NCBI GenBank assembly: GCA_002304345.1
Contig: NEUU01000014.1
Location: 1-64,000, forward strand
Length of the DNA: 64,000 nucleotides
DNA from: Verrucomicrobia bacterium Tous-C9LFEB
GTDB lineage: Bacteria > Verrucomicrobiota > Verrucomicrobiia > Methylacidiphilales > UBA1321
Reading direction: 5' to 3'
A program made the position numbers and the translations under genes. This document shows, piece by piece, positions 42,567-51,451 of the stretch; position 1 is the first letter of the stretch; every line of letters begins with the position of its first letter. The notes under the pieces are model-generated. The model worked only from the letters and a program-made list of their open reading frames with translations, was not told the origin of the DNA and made no database searches.

Positions 42567-43583
42567 ATGCTTTCACGAGTTGCCGACAGTTTGTACTGGA
42601 TGAGTCGTTACATGGAGCGCGCGGAGAATATCGCGCGTATTCTGGACGTGAATTTGCAGCATGTGCTCGATTTGCCACAGCGCGAGCCGGAACTGATCCG
42701 CAAGTTGTGGACGCCGGTGTTGCGCAGCACGGGAGACGAGCGCGATTTTTACGCCCGCTATAAGGAAGCGTCGAGCGAGACGGTCATCGATTTCCTCACG
42801 CTGAATCAGGAGAATCACAATTCCATCGTGAAGTGTGTGACGGCCTGCCGCGAAAATGCGCGGCATGTGCGTGAGCAAATCTCCGACGAAATGTGGGAGG
42901 AGCTGAATCGCTTTTATCTGAGCCTGCAAGGACTGACGGTAAAGAAGATCCTCAAGCAGGGTGCGGATGAGTTCTTCAAACATATCCGTTCCGGCTCACA
43001 TTTGTTTCAGGGCATCACCGATGCGACGATGACACACGGCGAAGGGTGGGATTTCATCCAGGTCGGGAAGTATCTGGAGCGGATCGACAAGACGACGCGC
43101 ATTCTCGATTCCAATGAGGATGTGCTGCAGCCGAAGAAGAATGATAATGACCGGGCAACGGATACCCTCAAGCTCGCGGCCATTCTCCGTTCCTGTAGTG
43201 CGCACTCCGCCTATCGGCGTGTGTATGTCGCGCAGATCGAGGCGCGCAAGGTGCTGGAGTTTCTCATCCTCAATCCCAATTTTCCGCGATCGATCCGCTT
43301 TTGCACGCATGAGCTGGATGACAGCCTGCGGCGAATTTCGGGGGAGACGGAAGGGTCCTACTCCAACGATGCGGAAAAGCATACGGGTCGATTGCATTCG
43401 GAACTCAGCTACAACGGTATTGACGATATTATGAGTCGGGGCGTGAGCCAGACGATGGATGATATTCAGCGACAACTGAACAAGGTGGGCGACGCGATTT
43501 ATCGCGCGTACATGTACTTCGAAGGACCCGAACAGGCCAAGCCCGCGACGGAGCCCGCGCAGAAACAAACCCAGAAGCAATAG
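42567..43583 (+). CDS. Alpha-E domain protein
   Basis: A 338-residue all-helical alpha-E (former DUF403) protein, the standard partner of circularly permuted ATP-grasp proteins. It begins MLSRVADSLYWMSRYMERAE, the hallmark N-terminus, and contains SRGVSQTMDDIQRQLNKVGD near the end. The start at 42567 is one base after the preceding stop. The biochemical role is unknown; pairing suggests that both act in one peptide-modification step. The last 20 residues are Pro/Gln-rich. Confidence 0.9.
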   Translation: MLSRVADSLYWMSRYMERAENIARILDVNLQHVLDLPQREPELIRKLWTPVLRSTGDERDFYARYKEASSETVIDFLTLNQENHNSIVKCVTACRENARHVREQISDEMWEELNRFYLSLQGLTVKKILKQGADEFFKHIRSGSHLFQGITDATMTHGEGWDFIQVGKYLERIDKTTRILDSNEDVLQPKKNDNDRATDTLKLAAILRSCSAHSAYRRVYVAQIEARKVLEFLILNPNFPRSIRFCTHELDDSLRRISGETEGSYSNDAEKHTGRLHSELSYNGIDDIMSRGVSQTMDDIQRQLNKVGDAIYRAYMYFEGPEQAKPATEPAQKQTQKQ

Positions 43584-43649
43584 ACCGCGCCAAACCGTCA
43601 GGGCGCTTATGCCTTTGACATTTGGCGGCGTCCTCTTAGTTCTAGTGGC

Positions 43650-44735
43650 ATGATCGCTCCCTCTGCGGCCTTGCGCCGCGTGCCTGTCACCATCGTCTGC
43701 GGCCTGCATGGCTCGGGCAAGACCACGGTGTTGCAGCAATTGCTCGCTGAATATCGCGGCGGCGCACTCGCCTTTATCGTGGTGCAACCCACTTCGTTCA
43801 ATTTTGATGCCAACCTGATTCGCGGTCTGAGCGGGGCACTGGATCGCAAGGATGACGCGATTTATGAAGTGCGCGAGGATGAGGAGGAAGGTTACTGGCC
43901 GGACGAAGTGATGCGCCTGGTGGATGAATGCGCGGCGGCGAATCGTTACGACCATCTCTTCATCGAGCTGAGTGGCAGTTGCTGCGTCACGGCGGCGGTC
44001 GATGCGATCGACTCCTTGCATAACGTGGTGTGCGTGATCGATGCTCTGGAGTTGTTGCAGGAGGTTCTCGGAAAAACTCCTGACGGTACGATCTCGGCCT
44101 CGGCGGATGAGGCGTCGATGATCGCGCTGCAGAAAATTGATTTGTTGAACCCGTCGGAATTGAAGAAGTGTCGTGAATACCTGCAGACGTTGCGGTCGGA
44201 TGCGTTGCTGATCGACTCGCATTTTGGCGAGATCCCGCCGGAGCATCTCATGCAGGAATTGATTTTACCGGAACCGCCGCAGGCGCGGGAACTGGTGACG
44301 TCGACTGTGGCGCAGGTATTCTCCGCGCGGCGTCCCTTCCACCCGCAACGCTTTCACGATTTGTGTTTTGGCGACTGGCCCGATATCTGGCGGGTAAAAG
44401 GATTTTTCTGGCTGGCGACGCGGATGGATATCGTCGGCGGTTTTTCGCTGACGAATACGAGTTGTTCCTCTGGGCCGGGTGGTCACTGGTGGGCGGCGGT
44501 GCCGCGGGATCATTGGCCGAAAGGGAAGGATTTGCTGGCTCGCATCGAAGCAAGCTGGCGCGAGCCATATGGAGATCGGCGACAAGAGTTGGTGCTCCTC
44601 GGGGAACCGGCTGCACTGGATCGCATTTCGCGTGAGTTGAACGAGTGCTTGCTGACAGACAGCGAGATCGAACTCGGGCCGTCCGCCTGGGAGAAATTGC
44701 CCGATCCGTTCCCGAGTTGGACCGAGCCCGCGTGA
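43650..44735 (+). CDS. Divergent COG0523/CobW-like GTPase lacking the CxCC motif
   Basis: A 361-residue P-loop protein. Walker A is clear (VTIVCGLHGSGKTTVLQQLL) and the C-terminal CobW-like domain is present (DIWRVKGFFWLATRMDIVGG, RRQELVLLGEPAALDRISRE). The metal-binding GCICC region is replaced by an acidic stretch (YEVREDEEEGYWPDEVM), the family ETTG becomes IELSGSCC and the G4 motif is LQKIDLL rather than NKxD. It may have lost metal delivery or use the SGSCC cysteines instead. It lies 66 bp after the alpha-E gene on the same strand. Confidence 0.8.
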   Translation: MIAPSAALRRVPVTIVCGLHGSGKTTVLQQLLAEYRGGALAFIVVQPTSFNFDANLIRGLSGALDRKDDAIYEVREDEEEGYWPDEVMRLVDECAAANRYDHLFIELSGSCCVTAAVDAIDSLHNVVCVIDALELLQEVLGKTPDGTISASADEASMIALQKIDLLNPSELKKCREYLQTLRSDALLIDSHFGEIPPEHLMQELILPEPPQARELVTSTVAQVFSARRPFHPQRFHDLCFGDWPDIWRVKGFFWLATRMDIVGGFSLTNTSCSSGPGGHWWAAVPRDHWPKGKDLLARIEASWREPYGDRRQELVLLGEPAALDRISRELNECLLTDSEIELGPSAWEKLPDPFPSWTEPA

Positions 44736-44792
44736 CCAGCGTGACGCTGGACCCAATAGCGATTCGCTACAAGTGAGACTTTGAGCGGAGTA

Positions 44793-47150
44793 TTATCTGG
44801 GGGCAGCATCACGCTGCCGCAGGCGCAGCGCATTGCTGATGACGGAGACGGAACTCAGACTCATGGCCGCTCCGGCGATCATGGGGTTGAGCAAAATGCC
44901 GAACCACGGATAGAGCACGCCCGCGGCGATGGGGACGCCGAGGAAGTTGTAGATGAAGGCGAAGAACAGATTCTGGCGGATATTGGTCATGACCGAGCGG
45001 CTCAATTGGATGGCCGTGAGGATCGAGCGCAGATCGCCCTTCACGAGCGTGATGCCCGCGCTTTCCTTCGCCACGTCGGCACCAGTGCCCATGGCGATAC
45101 CGACATCGGCGGCGGCGAGAGCGGGTGCATCGTTGACGCCATCACCGGCCATCGCGACGTGTCGGCCTTCCGCGCGGAGTTTCTTCACCGTGTCATGCTT
45201 GTCGGCAGGCGTGACGTTGCCGACGACCTGATCGATGCCAAGCTGGCGGCCGATGGCTTCGGCCGTGCTGGTGTTGTCACCGGAGAGCATGATGATGCGC
45301 AGGCCGAGCTTGTGCAGCGCCTCGAGCGCCGCCGGGGTGGTTTCCTTGATCGGATCGGCGAGCGCGAGACACCCGGCGAGTTTCCCATCGACCGCGACGT
45401 GCACGATGATCTGGCCATTGGCTCGCATCGTTTGCAGGGCGGGGATATCGGCGTAGTCGGTGCCGGAGACGTGGTGTTGTTTGAGAAAATCCAGTTTTCC
45501 TACGCGTACATGAACCGAGCCGATCTTGCCTTCCACGCCACCGCCGGGGTGCGATTGGAAATCCGTCGCCAGCCGCAAGCCGCTGAAGCGGGTGCGAGCG
45601 GCGGTGACGATGGCATGGGCGAGGGGGTGTTCGCTGGCGGTTTCCACCGCAGCGGCATGCTGCAGGATTTCGGATTCACTGAAACCGTCGAGCGCAATGA
45701 CCTCGGTCAGCTTCGGTTTGCCTTCGGTCAACGTGCCCGTCTTGTCGAGCACGAGCGTGTCAATTTTACCGAGGTTCTCCAGCGCTTCCGCATTGCGGAT
45801 CAGGATGCCCTCACGCGCGCCGCGACCCACACCCACGATGATGGACATCGGCGTGGCGAGACCGAGAGCGCACGGGCAGGCGATGATGAGAACGGCCACG
45901 GCGGAGACCAGCGCGTAGGCGAGGCGCGGTTCGGGACCGACGAGCATCCAGACGGTGAAGGTGATGATGGAGCAGAGGATCACCGCCGGGACGAAGAGAC
46001 CGGCTACATGATCCGCGAGGCTTTGAATCGGCGCTCGGCTGCGTTGGGCTTGGGCCACGAGTTCGACGATGCGGGCGAGCAGGGTTTCGCTGCCCACGCG
46101 ATCGGCGCGCATCAGGAAACTGCCGGACTGGTTTAAAGTGCCAGCGGTGACCGTATCGCCGGTTTTTTTCTCGAGCGGGAGCGATTCTCCCGTGATCATC
46201 GATTCATCCACTGCGCTCAAACCGTCGAGGATTGCGCCATCGACGGGAACTTTTTCGCCGGGGCGCACGCGGAGCTGGTCGCCCTTGGCGACGTTCTCGA
46301 GCGGGATGTCGATTTCCTGACCGTCGCGTACCACGCGGGCGGTTTTTGGCGTAAGATCGAGCAGGGCGCGCAGGGCTTGTCCTGTTTTCAGACGGGCGCG
46401 AATTTCCAGCATCTGGCCGAGCAGGACGAGCACGGTGATCATCGCGGCGGCTTCGAAATAAATCGGGACGTAGCCGTTGTGCGCGAGCGTGTGGGGGAAG
46501 AGTTCCGGTGCGGCGAGGGCCACGACGCTGTAGGCAAAGGCGATCCCGGTGCCGAGGCCAATCAGCGTGAACATATTGAGCGCGCCGGTCTGGAGCGATT
46601 TCCACGCTTTGACAAAAAAGGGCCAGCCGCCCCACAGCACAACCGGGAAGGTGAGCACGCCTTGCGTCCAGCGCGAGATCAACCGCGCGGTGCCTTGCAA
46701 TTCGTACCAGCCGAACATCGGGCCCATGGCGAGAATAAAGACGGGCAGCGTCAGCGCGGCGCAGATCCAGAATCGTTTCGACATGGCGCGCAACTCGGCG
46801 TCCTCATGGGCGTTGCTGGCGGTGGGCGACATTGGTTCCAGGGCCATGCCGCAGATGGGGCAATCACCGGGATGATCCTGCACAATCTCGGGGTCCATCG
46901 GGCAGGTGTAGAGCACGGTGCCGGGCGCGGCATTGATCGCGGCGGGAGTTTTGCCGTGGTGCGAGTGACCGTGATCACCACCGCAACAGCAGCATGATTT
47001 CTTTTCCGGTGCCGCTTTGGTCGTAGTGCCTTGACTTTGGAATTTATCGAGGCAGCCCTTGCAGCAAAAATAGACGGTCTCTCCGTCGCGCTCGGTGTGC
47101 CAGGGCGACGAAGTCTGGACGGTCATCCCGCAAATGGGGTCGATGGGCAT
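44793..47150 (-). CDS. copA: P1B-type copper-transporting ATPase with N-terminal YHS domain
   Basis: A 785-residue copper pump. The N-terminus has a YHS/TRASH-like domain (DPICGMTV at the start, FCCKGC at 28-33), a Cys4-His-rich stretch ([13 protein letters not shown]) and a heavy-metal-binding domain [20 protein letters not shown]; a classic HMA domain is absent. The pump core has the membrane CPC motif ([15 protein letters not shown]), the phosphorylation motif [12 protein letters not shown] and [19 protein letters not shown] plus the CopA-like helices indicates Cu(I) export. It is divergent from uppP and not beside a CueR- or CopY-type regulator. Confidence 0.92.
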   Translation of the reverse strand: MPIDPICGMTVQTSSPWHTERDGETVYFCCKGCLDKFQSQGTTTKAAPEKKSCCCCGGDHGHSHHGKTPAAINAAPGTVLYTCPMDPEIVQDHPGDCPICGMALEPMSPTASNAHEDAELRAMSKRFWICAALTLPVFILAMGPMFGWYELQGTARLISRWTQGVLTFPVVLWGGWPFFVKAWKSLQTGALNMFTLIGLGTGIAFAYSVVALAAPELFPHTLAHNGYVPIYFEAAAMITVLVLLGQMLEIRARLKTGQALRALLDLTPKTARVVRDGQEIDIPLENVAKGDQLRVRPGEKVPVDGAILDGLSAVDESMITGESLPLEKKTGDTVTAGTLNQSGSFLMRADRVGSETLLARIVELVAQAQRSRAPIQSLADHVAGLFVPAVILCSIITFTVWMLVGPEPRLAYALVSAVAVLIIACPCALGLATPMSIIVGVGRGAREGILIRNAEALENLGKIDTLVLDKTGTLTEGKPKLTEVIALDGFSESEILQHAAAVETASEHPLAHAIVTAARTRFSGLRLATDFQSHPGGGVEGKIGSVHVRVGKLDFLKQHHVSGTDYADIPALQTMRANGQIIVHVAVDGKLAGCLALADPIKETTPAALEALHKLGLRIIMLSGDNTSTAEAIGRQLGIDQVVGNVTPADKHDTVKKLRAEGRHVAMAGDGVNDAPALAAADVGIAMGTGADVAKESAGITLVKGDLRSILTAIQLSRSVMTNIRQNLFFAFIYNFLGVPIAAGVLYPWFGILLNPMIAGAAMSLSSVSVISNALRLRQRDAAPR

Positions 47151-47279
47151 ACTCTAAATTAGGGGTTAAATCGAAAAGCTCAAATTACAAATCACGGTCG
47201 GGAGTGAAACACCGGTGCTCGCGGAAACCCTTGAAAAAACAAGGTTGCATCGCGGCAAAAGACCGTCACGCTACGGCGC

Positions 47280-48080
47280 GTGATCAATTTTCTTCAGGTT
47301 GTTCTGTTAGGTATCATTGAAGGCATTACCGAGTTTCTCCCGATTTCTTCCACGGGTCATTTGCTGATTGCGGAGCAGTGGCTGGGACATCGTTCGGAGG
47401 CGTTCAATGTGGTGATTCAACTGGGCGCGATCACGGCGGTACTGCTCATTTATTGGAATCGTGTGGTGGAACTGGCCCGGCATTCGCTGAAGCCGGAGAA
47501 TCGCGATTATCTGCTCAAGCTGGGCGCGGCCTTTGGCATCACCGTGGTGGGTGGATTGCTGGCATCGAAACTCGGCCTGAAATTGCCGAAGGAAGTCGAG
47601 CCGGTGGCGTGGGCGGTTTACATCGGCGCGATGGTGTTGTTCGCGGCGGAGTATTATTTGCGGCACCACAAGCCGGTGGATGAGGTGACGTGGAAGATCG
47701 CGGTGGCGATGGGGCTGGCGCAATTGCTCGCGGCGGTATTTCCCGGGACGTCCCGCTCGGCTGCGACGATTATCATTGGCATGTTGCTGGGGCAATCACG
47801 TTCTGCCGCCACGGAGTTCGCCTTCATCCTCGGCATTCCGACGATGTTCGCGGCGAGTGCTTACGAGTTATTCAAGGCCCGCCACGAGCTGGCGCATACG
47901 GGCAGTGGCGAACTTTTGGATATCGCCATTGGATTCGTGGTTTCCGGCGTGGTCGCGTTCTTCGCGGTGAAGTGGTTGATCAGTTACATCCGCACGAATA
48001 CCTTCCTGATCTTCGCGTGGTATCGCCTCGTGCTCGGGCTTGGTTTGCTCGGCGCGGTTTACTGCGGCTGGCTGCGCTAG
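47280..48080 (+). CDS. uppP: Undecaprenyl-diphosphatase
   Basis: A 266-residue polytopic inner-membrane phosphatase that recycles the lipid carrier for peptidoglycan and O-antigen. Both signature segments are present: GIIEGITEFLPISSTGHLLI near the start and FPGTSRSAATIIIGMLLGQS in the middle. The GTG start at 47280 gives the normal N-terminus (M)INFLQVVLLG; no Shine-Dalgarno is visible. Its end overlaps the convergent flavoprotein gene by 4 bp. Confidence 0.95.
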   Translation: MINFLQVVLLGIIEGITEFLPISSTGHLLIAEQWLGHRSEAFNVVIQLGAITAVLLIYWNRVVELARHSLKPENRDYLLKLGAAFGITVVGGLLASKLGLKLPKEVEPVAWAVYIGAMVLFAAEYYLRHHKPVDEVTWKIAVAMGLAQLLAAVFPGTSRSAATIIIGMLLGQSRSAATEFAFILGIPTMFAASAYELFKARHELAHTGSGELLDIAIGFVVSGVVAFFAVKWLISYIRTNTFLIFAWYRLVLGLGLLGAVYCGWLR

Positions 48081-49498
48081 CGGGAGTCGGAGGCGAGCTG
48101 GTCGACGATGTCCTCGGCGGGATAGGTGACGATTTCCGCGAGGGTGGGGTGATAGTGCGGGATCGCCGCGAGGTCGGCGGCGGTGCCGTGATAATGCATG
48201 AGCACGATGATCTCGTGAATGAGGTCGGCGGCGTGCGGACCAATGATGCTGGCACCGATGATTTCACCGCGCTTGGTTTCCGCGAGTAATTTCACGAAGC
48301 CGTGCTTCGTGCCCATGATGATCGATTTGCCGTGGTCGTTGAAGGGGTAGGAAGCGCTGACGAAATTGATGCCCTTCGCGGCGGCTTCGCGGCAGGTCAG
48401 GCCGACGGTGGCAATTTCGGGTGTGGTGAAGGTGACGGCGGCCTTGAGGCGGTAATCGATTTGTTTGTCGGGCCGCTCCGTGTTCGTGGCGAGCATGGCC
48501 GCGTTGTACCCGGCGATTTCCCCCTGCTGAATGGCGATGTGAACGACTTCGTGGAGACCGGTGATGTCGCCTGCGGCAAAGATGTGATGGGCCGCAGTGC
48601 GCATCGATTCGTTCACATGCACGCGGCCTTCGGCGAACGCGGGATCGATCGTCGCGAGACCGAGTCCATCGACCGCCGGGACGCGACCGAGTGCGTAGAG
48701 GATTTCCTCGGCGTGAGCCTGCTTGGTTTCACCGCCTTGTTCAAAGACGACGGTCTTGGTGTCACCCTGATGCTCGACGCGAAGAAGTTTCGTGCCGGTG
48801 TGAAGCGTGATGCCGTCATCGCGGAAGGCGGCTTCGAGCGTGGCACTGACCTCCTCGTCGTTGTCCTTCACGAGGTGCGGGCTGCGCTGGATGAAAGTGA
48901 CCTTCGTGCCGATGTGGGCGTAGAACTGGCCGAGTTCCACCGCGACCACGCCGCCGCCGAGAACGATGAGGCTCTTCGGTTGCTGCGTGAGATTGAGCGC
49001 GGTGTCGCTGGTGAGATAACCGGCTTCCGCGAGGCCGGGGATTTTCACGTCGGCGATGCGCGAACCGGTGGCGAGAATGAATGCCTTTGCCGTGACGGCG
49101 GTTTCCTCGGTGCCGTTCTTGACGATCACGGTGTGCGGATCGGTGAAGCGGGCGAGCCCGCGAAGGAAAGCGAAGGGACCGGTCTTGAGTTGGTCTTGCC
49201 GGTAGGAGGCGAACTCGTGGATGAGCTTCTTTTTGCGGGCGATGATCTGGTCGAGATGCGGCTGGACGGGGCGAACCTCGAGGCCGAACTCGTCCGCTTC
49301 GAGGATCTGGTGCCAGCGATGGCTGGATTCGAGGAGCGACTTGGACGGCATGCAGCCGCGCAGGATGCAGAGTCCGCCGATTTCCTCGCCCCCTTCAATG
49401 ACGGCGGTTTTGGCTCCGTGAGAAGCGGCGGTGCGGGCGGCGGCGTAACCGGCGCTACCGCCTCCGATGATGACGACATCGAAGGCTTCGGTGTTCAT
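48077..49498 (-). CDS. FAD-dependent pyridine nucleotide-disulfide oxidoreductase
   Basis: A 473-residue class I flavin disulfide reductase, similar to dihydrolipoamide dehydrogenase and mercuric reductase. It has the FAD-binding motif VVIIGGGSAGYAAARTAASH, the redox-active pair in GGLCILRGCMPSKSL, a NAD(P) motif LIVLGGGVVAVELGQFYAHI, the second FAD motif FAAGDITGLHEVVHIAIQQG and a C-terminal dimer domain with an HYHPTLAEIVTYP active-site histidine. The spacing between the two cysteines is four residues, as usual. No lipoyl-enzyme genes are adjacent, so the substrate is open. Confidence 0.9.
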   Translation of the reverse strand: MNTEAFDVVIIGGGSAGYAAARTAASHGAKTAVIEGGEEIGGLCILRGCMPSKSLLESSHRWHQILEADEFGLEVRPVQPHLDQIIARKKKLIHEFASYRQDQLKTGPFAFLRGLARFTDPHTVIVKNGTEETAVTAKAFILATGSRIADVKIPGLAEAGYLTSDTALNLTQQPKSLIVLGGGVVAVELGQFYAHIGTKVTFIQRSPHLVKDNDEEVSATLEAAFRDDGITLHTGTKLLRVEHQGDTKTVVFEQGGETKQAHAEEILYALGRVPAVDGLGLATIDPAFAEGRVHVNESMRTAAHHIFAAGDITGLHEVVHIAIQQGEIAGYNAAMLATNTERPDKQIDYRLKAAVTFTTPEIATVGLTCREAAAKGINFVSASYPFNDHGKSIIMGTKHGFVKLLAETKRGEIIGASIIGPHAADLIHEIIVLMHYHGTAADLAAIPHYHPTLAEIVTYPAEDIVDQLASDSR

Positions 49499-49513
49499 GA
49501 CCGTAAGCGGGGT

Positions 49514-50065
49514 CTATTTCGACAGGAAAGCGGAGGGGGAGAGTTCCATCTCCTTGATCGCTTCCACCGGGGGAGTGGTGGCTTTGCCGCCAAACTTGGG
49601 GTAGAGGAAACGCTCGGCGGTGACGCCCTTTTTCGTGATCACGTGGGCCGTCTTGAGTCCCTTGTCGTGCAGTTGGCGGAGGCTTTCGTGCAGGAGGAAC
49701 GTGCCGAGGCCGCGGCAACGGTACTCATTGAGGACGCAGACGCCGGTGACGAAGTTAATGGAGACTTCGGGATTCTCGCGAATGCCGGAGGCGCCGATGA
49801 TGCGGGCCCCGTGACGGATCACGATGAAATTGGTTTTGCCCGTGGGGAGATCTTCCTGAATGGCGCGGCGGATCTGGGCCATGCGCAGGGCCATGTGATT
49901 GCTCCAGGCTTGCTCCATGGAAAAGGAGCGGGCAATGGCGGCATCCAGCAATTCAGCATCGGCTGGAGTGGCGGAATTGACGACGTAACGGCTTTCCAAG
50001 GTCGGTGCGTTGGTAGGGAGGGAGGTGAGATCCCATGTGTACTGCACCCAAGTCGGCTTGAACAT
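49514..50065 (-). CDS. GNAT-family N-acetyltransferase
   Basis: A 183-residue acetyltransferase. The acetyl-CoA-binding motif A is VTGVCVLNEYRCRGLGTFLL (RxxGxGT-like R-G-L-G-T) with the preceding beta-strand SINFV and following helix LLHESLRQLHDKGLK. The N-terminal 35 residues are an extra segment. The substrate is unknown. It lies 15 bp upstream of the flavoprotein gene on the same strand and is probably co-transcribed. Confidence 0.85.
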   Translation of the reverse strand: MFKPTWVQYTWDLTSLPTNAPTLESRYVVNSATPADAELLDAAIARSFSMEQAWSNHMALRMAQIRRAIQEDLPTGKTNFIVIRHGARIIGASGIRENPEVSINFVTGVCVLNEYRCRGLGTFLLHESLRQLHDKGLKTAHVITKKGVTAERFLYPKFGGKATTPPVEAIKEMELSPSAFLSK

Positions 50066-50171
50066 ACTTCCACTAGTTTGCTTCGCCTTGGCGCGGAATC
50101 AAGGGAATTATGTAATCCCATGCAAATGAGTAGGATGCTTCACTCACATTAAGTAGCGAATCTGGCTTTCC

Positions 50172-50957
50172 TTATGGCTTTTGGCCAACGGCTTGCGGAG
50201 GGATCGGGCTGATGGCGAGGGGGGGCATTTCGATGCAAATCGCCCCGGTTAAAATAGCGGCTTCGGCGGGTCGAAAGCCCAACGGAGCTCCCGGCAATTC
50301 GTAAACGAGCGGCAGCGGGTAGGTGCCGTTCGAATCGGTGAGGCGCACGTTGCGGACGGGCTGAAAGCGAAAGGTATAGCGACCACGTTCATCGGCCGTG
50401 TGGGCCGGGTCGAGAATAACGGCGACGTTATCGCTATAAGTCAGCAGGGAGATGCAGTGTCCGAGCGATTCCGCGGCCGAATATTCGCGTTCGCCGGTTT
50501 TTTTGACGTAGTCGATGCAGAGGATGAAGCCAACATTGTCCTGCCCGTTTTTCTCGAACCATTCCGGGCCGGTGAAGACCGCTCCACCGAAACCGCGATA
50601 GCTGACCTTCACGTCGTTGTAGCCTTGCTCCTTGAAGAAATTTTTCAGGCCGGTCGTCATGACCTCGAATTTCGTCCCCAGGCGATAGGAGACATTGCAG
50701 TGGACGAGGAGCTTGGTGAAGAGGCGGCGGTGGCGGTTCTCGCCCGTGACGAGGGCGGGGAGGAGGTTGGGGTAACCGTTTTCACCGAACCAATAGATGA
50801 TGTTCGACGCAGCGGCGGGGAAGCAGGTGTTCTCCTCCTGATCGAGGTCGGGCATGGTGTACTTGCTGGCGGCGTGGAGGGTGGGGGATAATGAAAAGCT
50901 GCCGGTGAAAAGAACCGCCAGCACGACACCAACCCAAGCTGAATACCCCCGTCGCAT
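50172..50957 (-). CDS. Secreted C39-like cysteine-protease-fold protein
   Basis: A 261-residue exported protein. From ATG 50957 it begins MRRGYSAWVGVVLAVLFTGS, a signal peptide cleaved near LHAAS. The mature part opens with DQEENTCFPAAASNIIYWF, matching the Q...C start of C39/papain-like peptidases, followed by a histidine in ESLGHCISLLTYSD and an aspartate in VAVILDPAH, the expected Cys-His-Asp order. Catalysis is therefore plausible but not certain. The open frame extends upstream to 51320 across a copy of the three-copy element; that extension looks non-coding. Confidence 0.7.
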   Translation of the reverse strand: MRRGYSAWVGVVLAVLFTGSFSLSPTLHAASKYTMPDLDQEENTCFPAAASNIIYWFGENGYPNLLPALVTGENRHRRLFTKLLVHCNVSYRLGTKFEVMTTGLKNFFKEQGYNDVKVSYRGFGGAVFTGPEWFEKNGQDNVGFILCIDYVKKTGEREYSAAESLGHCISLLTYSDNVAVILDPAHTADERGRYTFRFQPVRNVRLTDSNGTYPLPLVYELPGAPLGFRPAEAAILTGAICIEMPPLAISPIPPQAVGQKP

Positions 50958-51013
50958 CGAAGTAAAGGTGGCGCGAAATAGTCCTTTTGGCAATCCCGGG
51001 CCGGGTGGCGGTG

Positions 51014-51231
51014 ACAAAAAAAGGGGATCGCGCTCCGAACATCTCCCAACGTCTCCACTTTCCCTTGGTCCCGAGGGTACGGGCAGCGCGCTGGACGCCA
51101 GGGCGAGAATCGCAAATTTCAGATTGGAAATTTCAAAAGGGAGCCGGACCACGCAGGTATTTAAGCACAGATTGCGCCGCAGCGTTTGCGTTAGGTTTGC
51201 TACGTTGGCTAGGTGTGCGACATTTTTGCGG
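51014..51231 (-). repeat. Upstream element copy 3 (before the C39-like gene)
   Basis: On the minus strand it shows block A (CGCAAAAATGTCGCACACCT), a looser block B (AACCTAACGCAAACG), block C (TGC-TTAAATACCT-GCG, stem kept largely by wobble pairs) and block D (TGGAGACGTTGGGAGATGTT). A 30-bp longer spacer separates C from D. It ends about 55 bp before the gene start. Confidence 0.65.
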
Positions 51232-51275
51232 CTTGCCGGGGAAAAGTACCAAGGTGTGCCTAGATAGGGCGGCGT

Positions 51276-51394
51276 TGTAGGGCGGTTCTGTGAACCGCCG
51301 ATTGGCAGCAAAGCTGCCATTTAAATCCGGAATGCAGACTCCCCACTCTTGGCACCTGCGGTGCCAGTCGGCGGTTCACCGAACCGCCCTACAG
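51276..51394. repeat. Palindromic unit TGTAGGGCGGTTC ... GAACCGCCCTACA
   Basis: The left arm TGTAGGGCGG-TTCTGTGAA-CCGCC and the right arm GGCGG-TTCACCGAA-CCGCCCTACAG are both hairpins and mirror each other around a 70-bp centre that contains a GGCAC hairpin. It is the most complete copy of the palindromic unit also at 28122-28173 and 5393-5441. It lies in the gene-free gap between ribF and the C39-like gene. Confidence 0.6.
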
Positions 51395-51413
51395 TTCGGA
51401 TCCATTCTTCAGA

Positions 51414-51445
51414 GTCTTCCTACTTTCAGTACGAAGTAGGAAGAC
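51414..51445 (-). terminator. Hairpin after ribF
   Basis: GTCTTCCTACTT and its complement (51414-51425 with 51434-51445) form a 12-bp stem, 6 bp after the ribF stop on the minus strand. No clear T run follows, so strength is uncertain. Confidence 0.6.
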
Positions 51446-51451
51446 GCTCGC

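Noticed and set aside
50958..51320. Upstream extension of the C39-like protein by 121 residues
   Set aside because: It runs through the three-copy element and a palindromic unit, and the signal peptide at the internal ATG gives a natural start.
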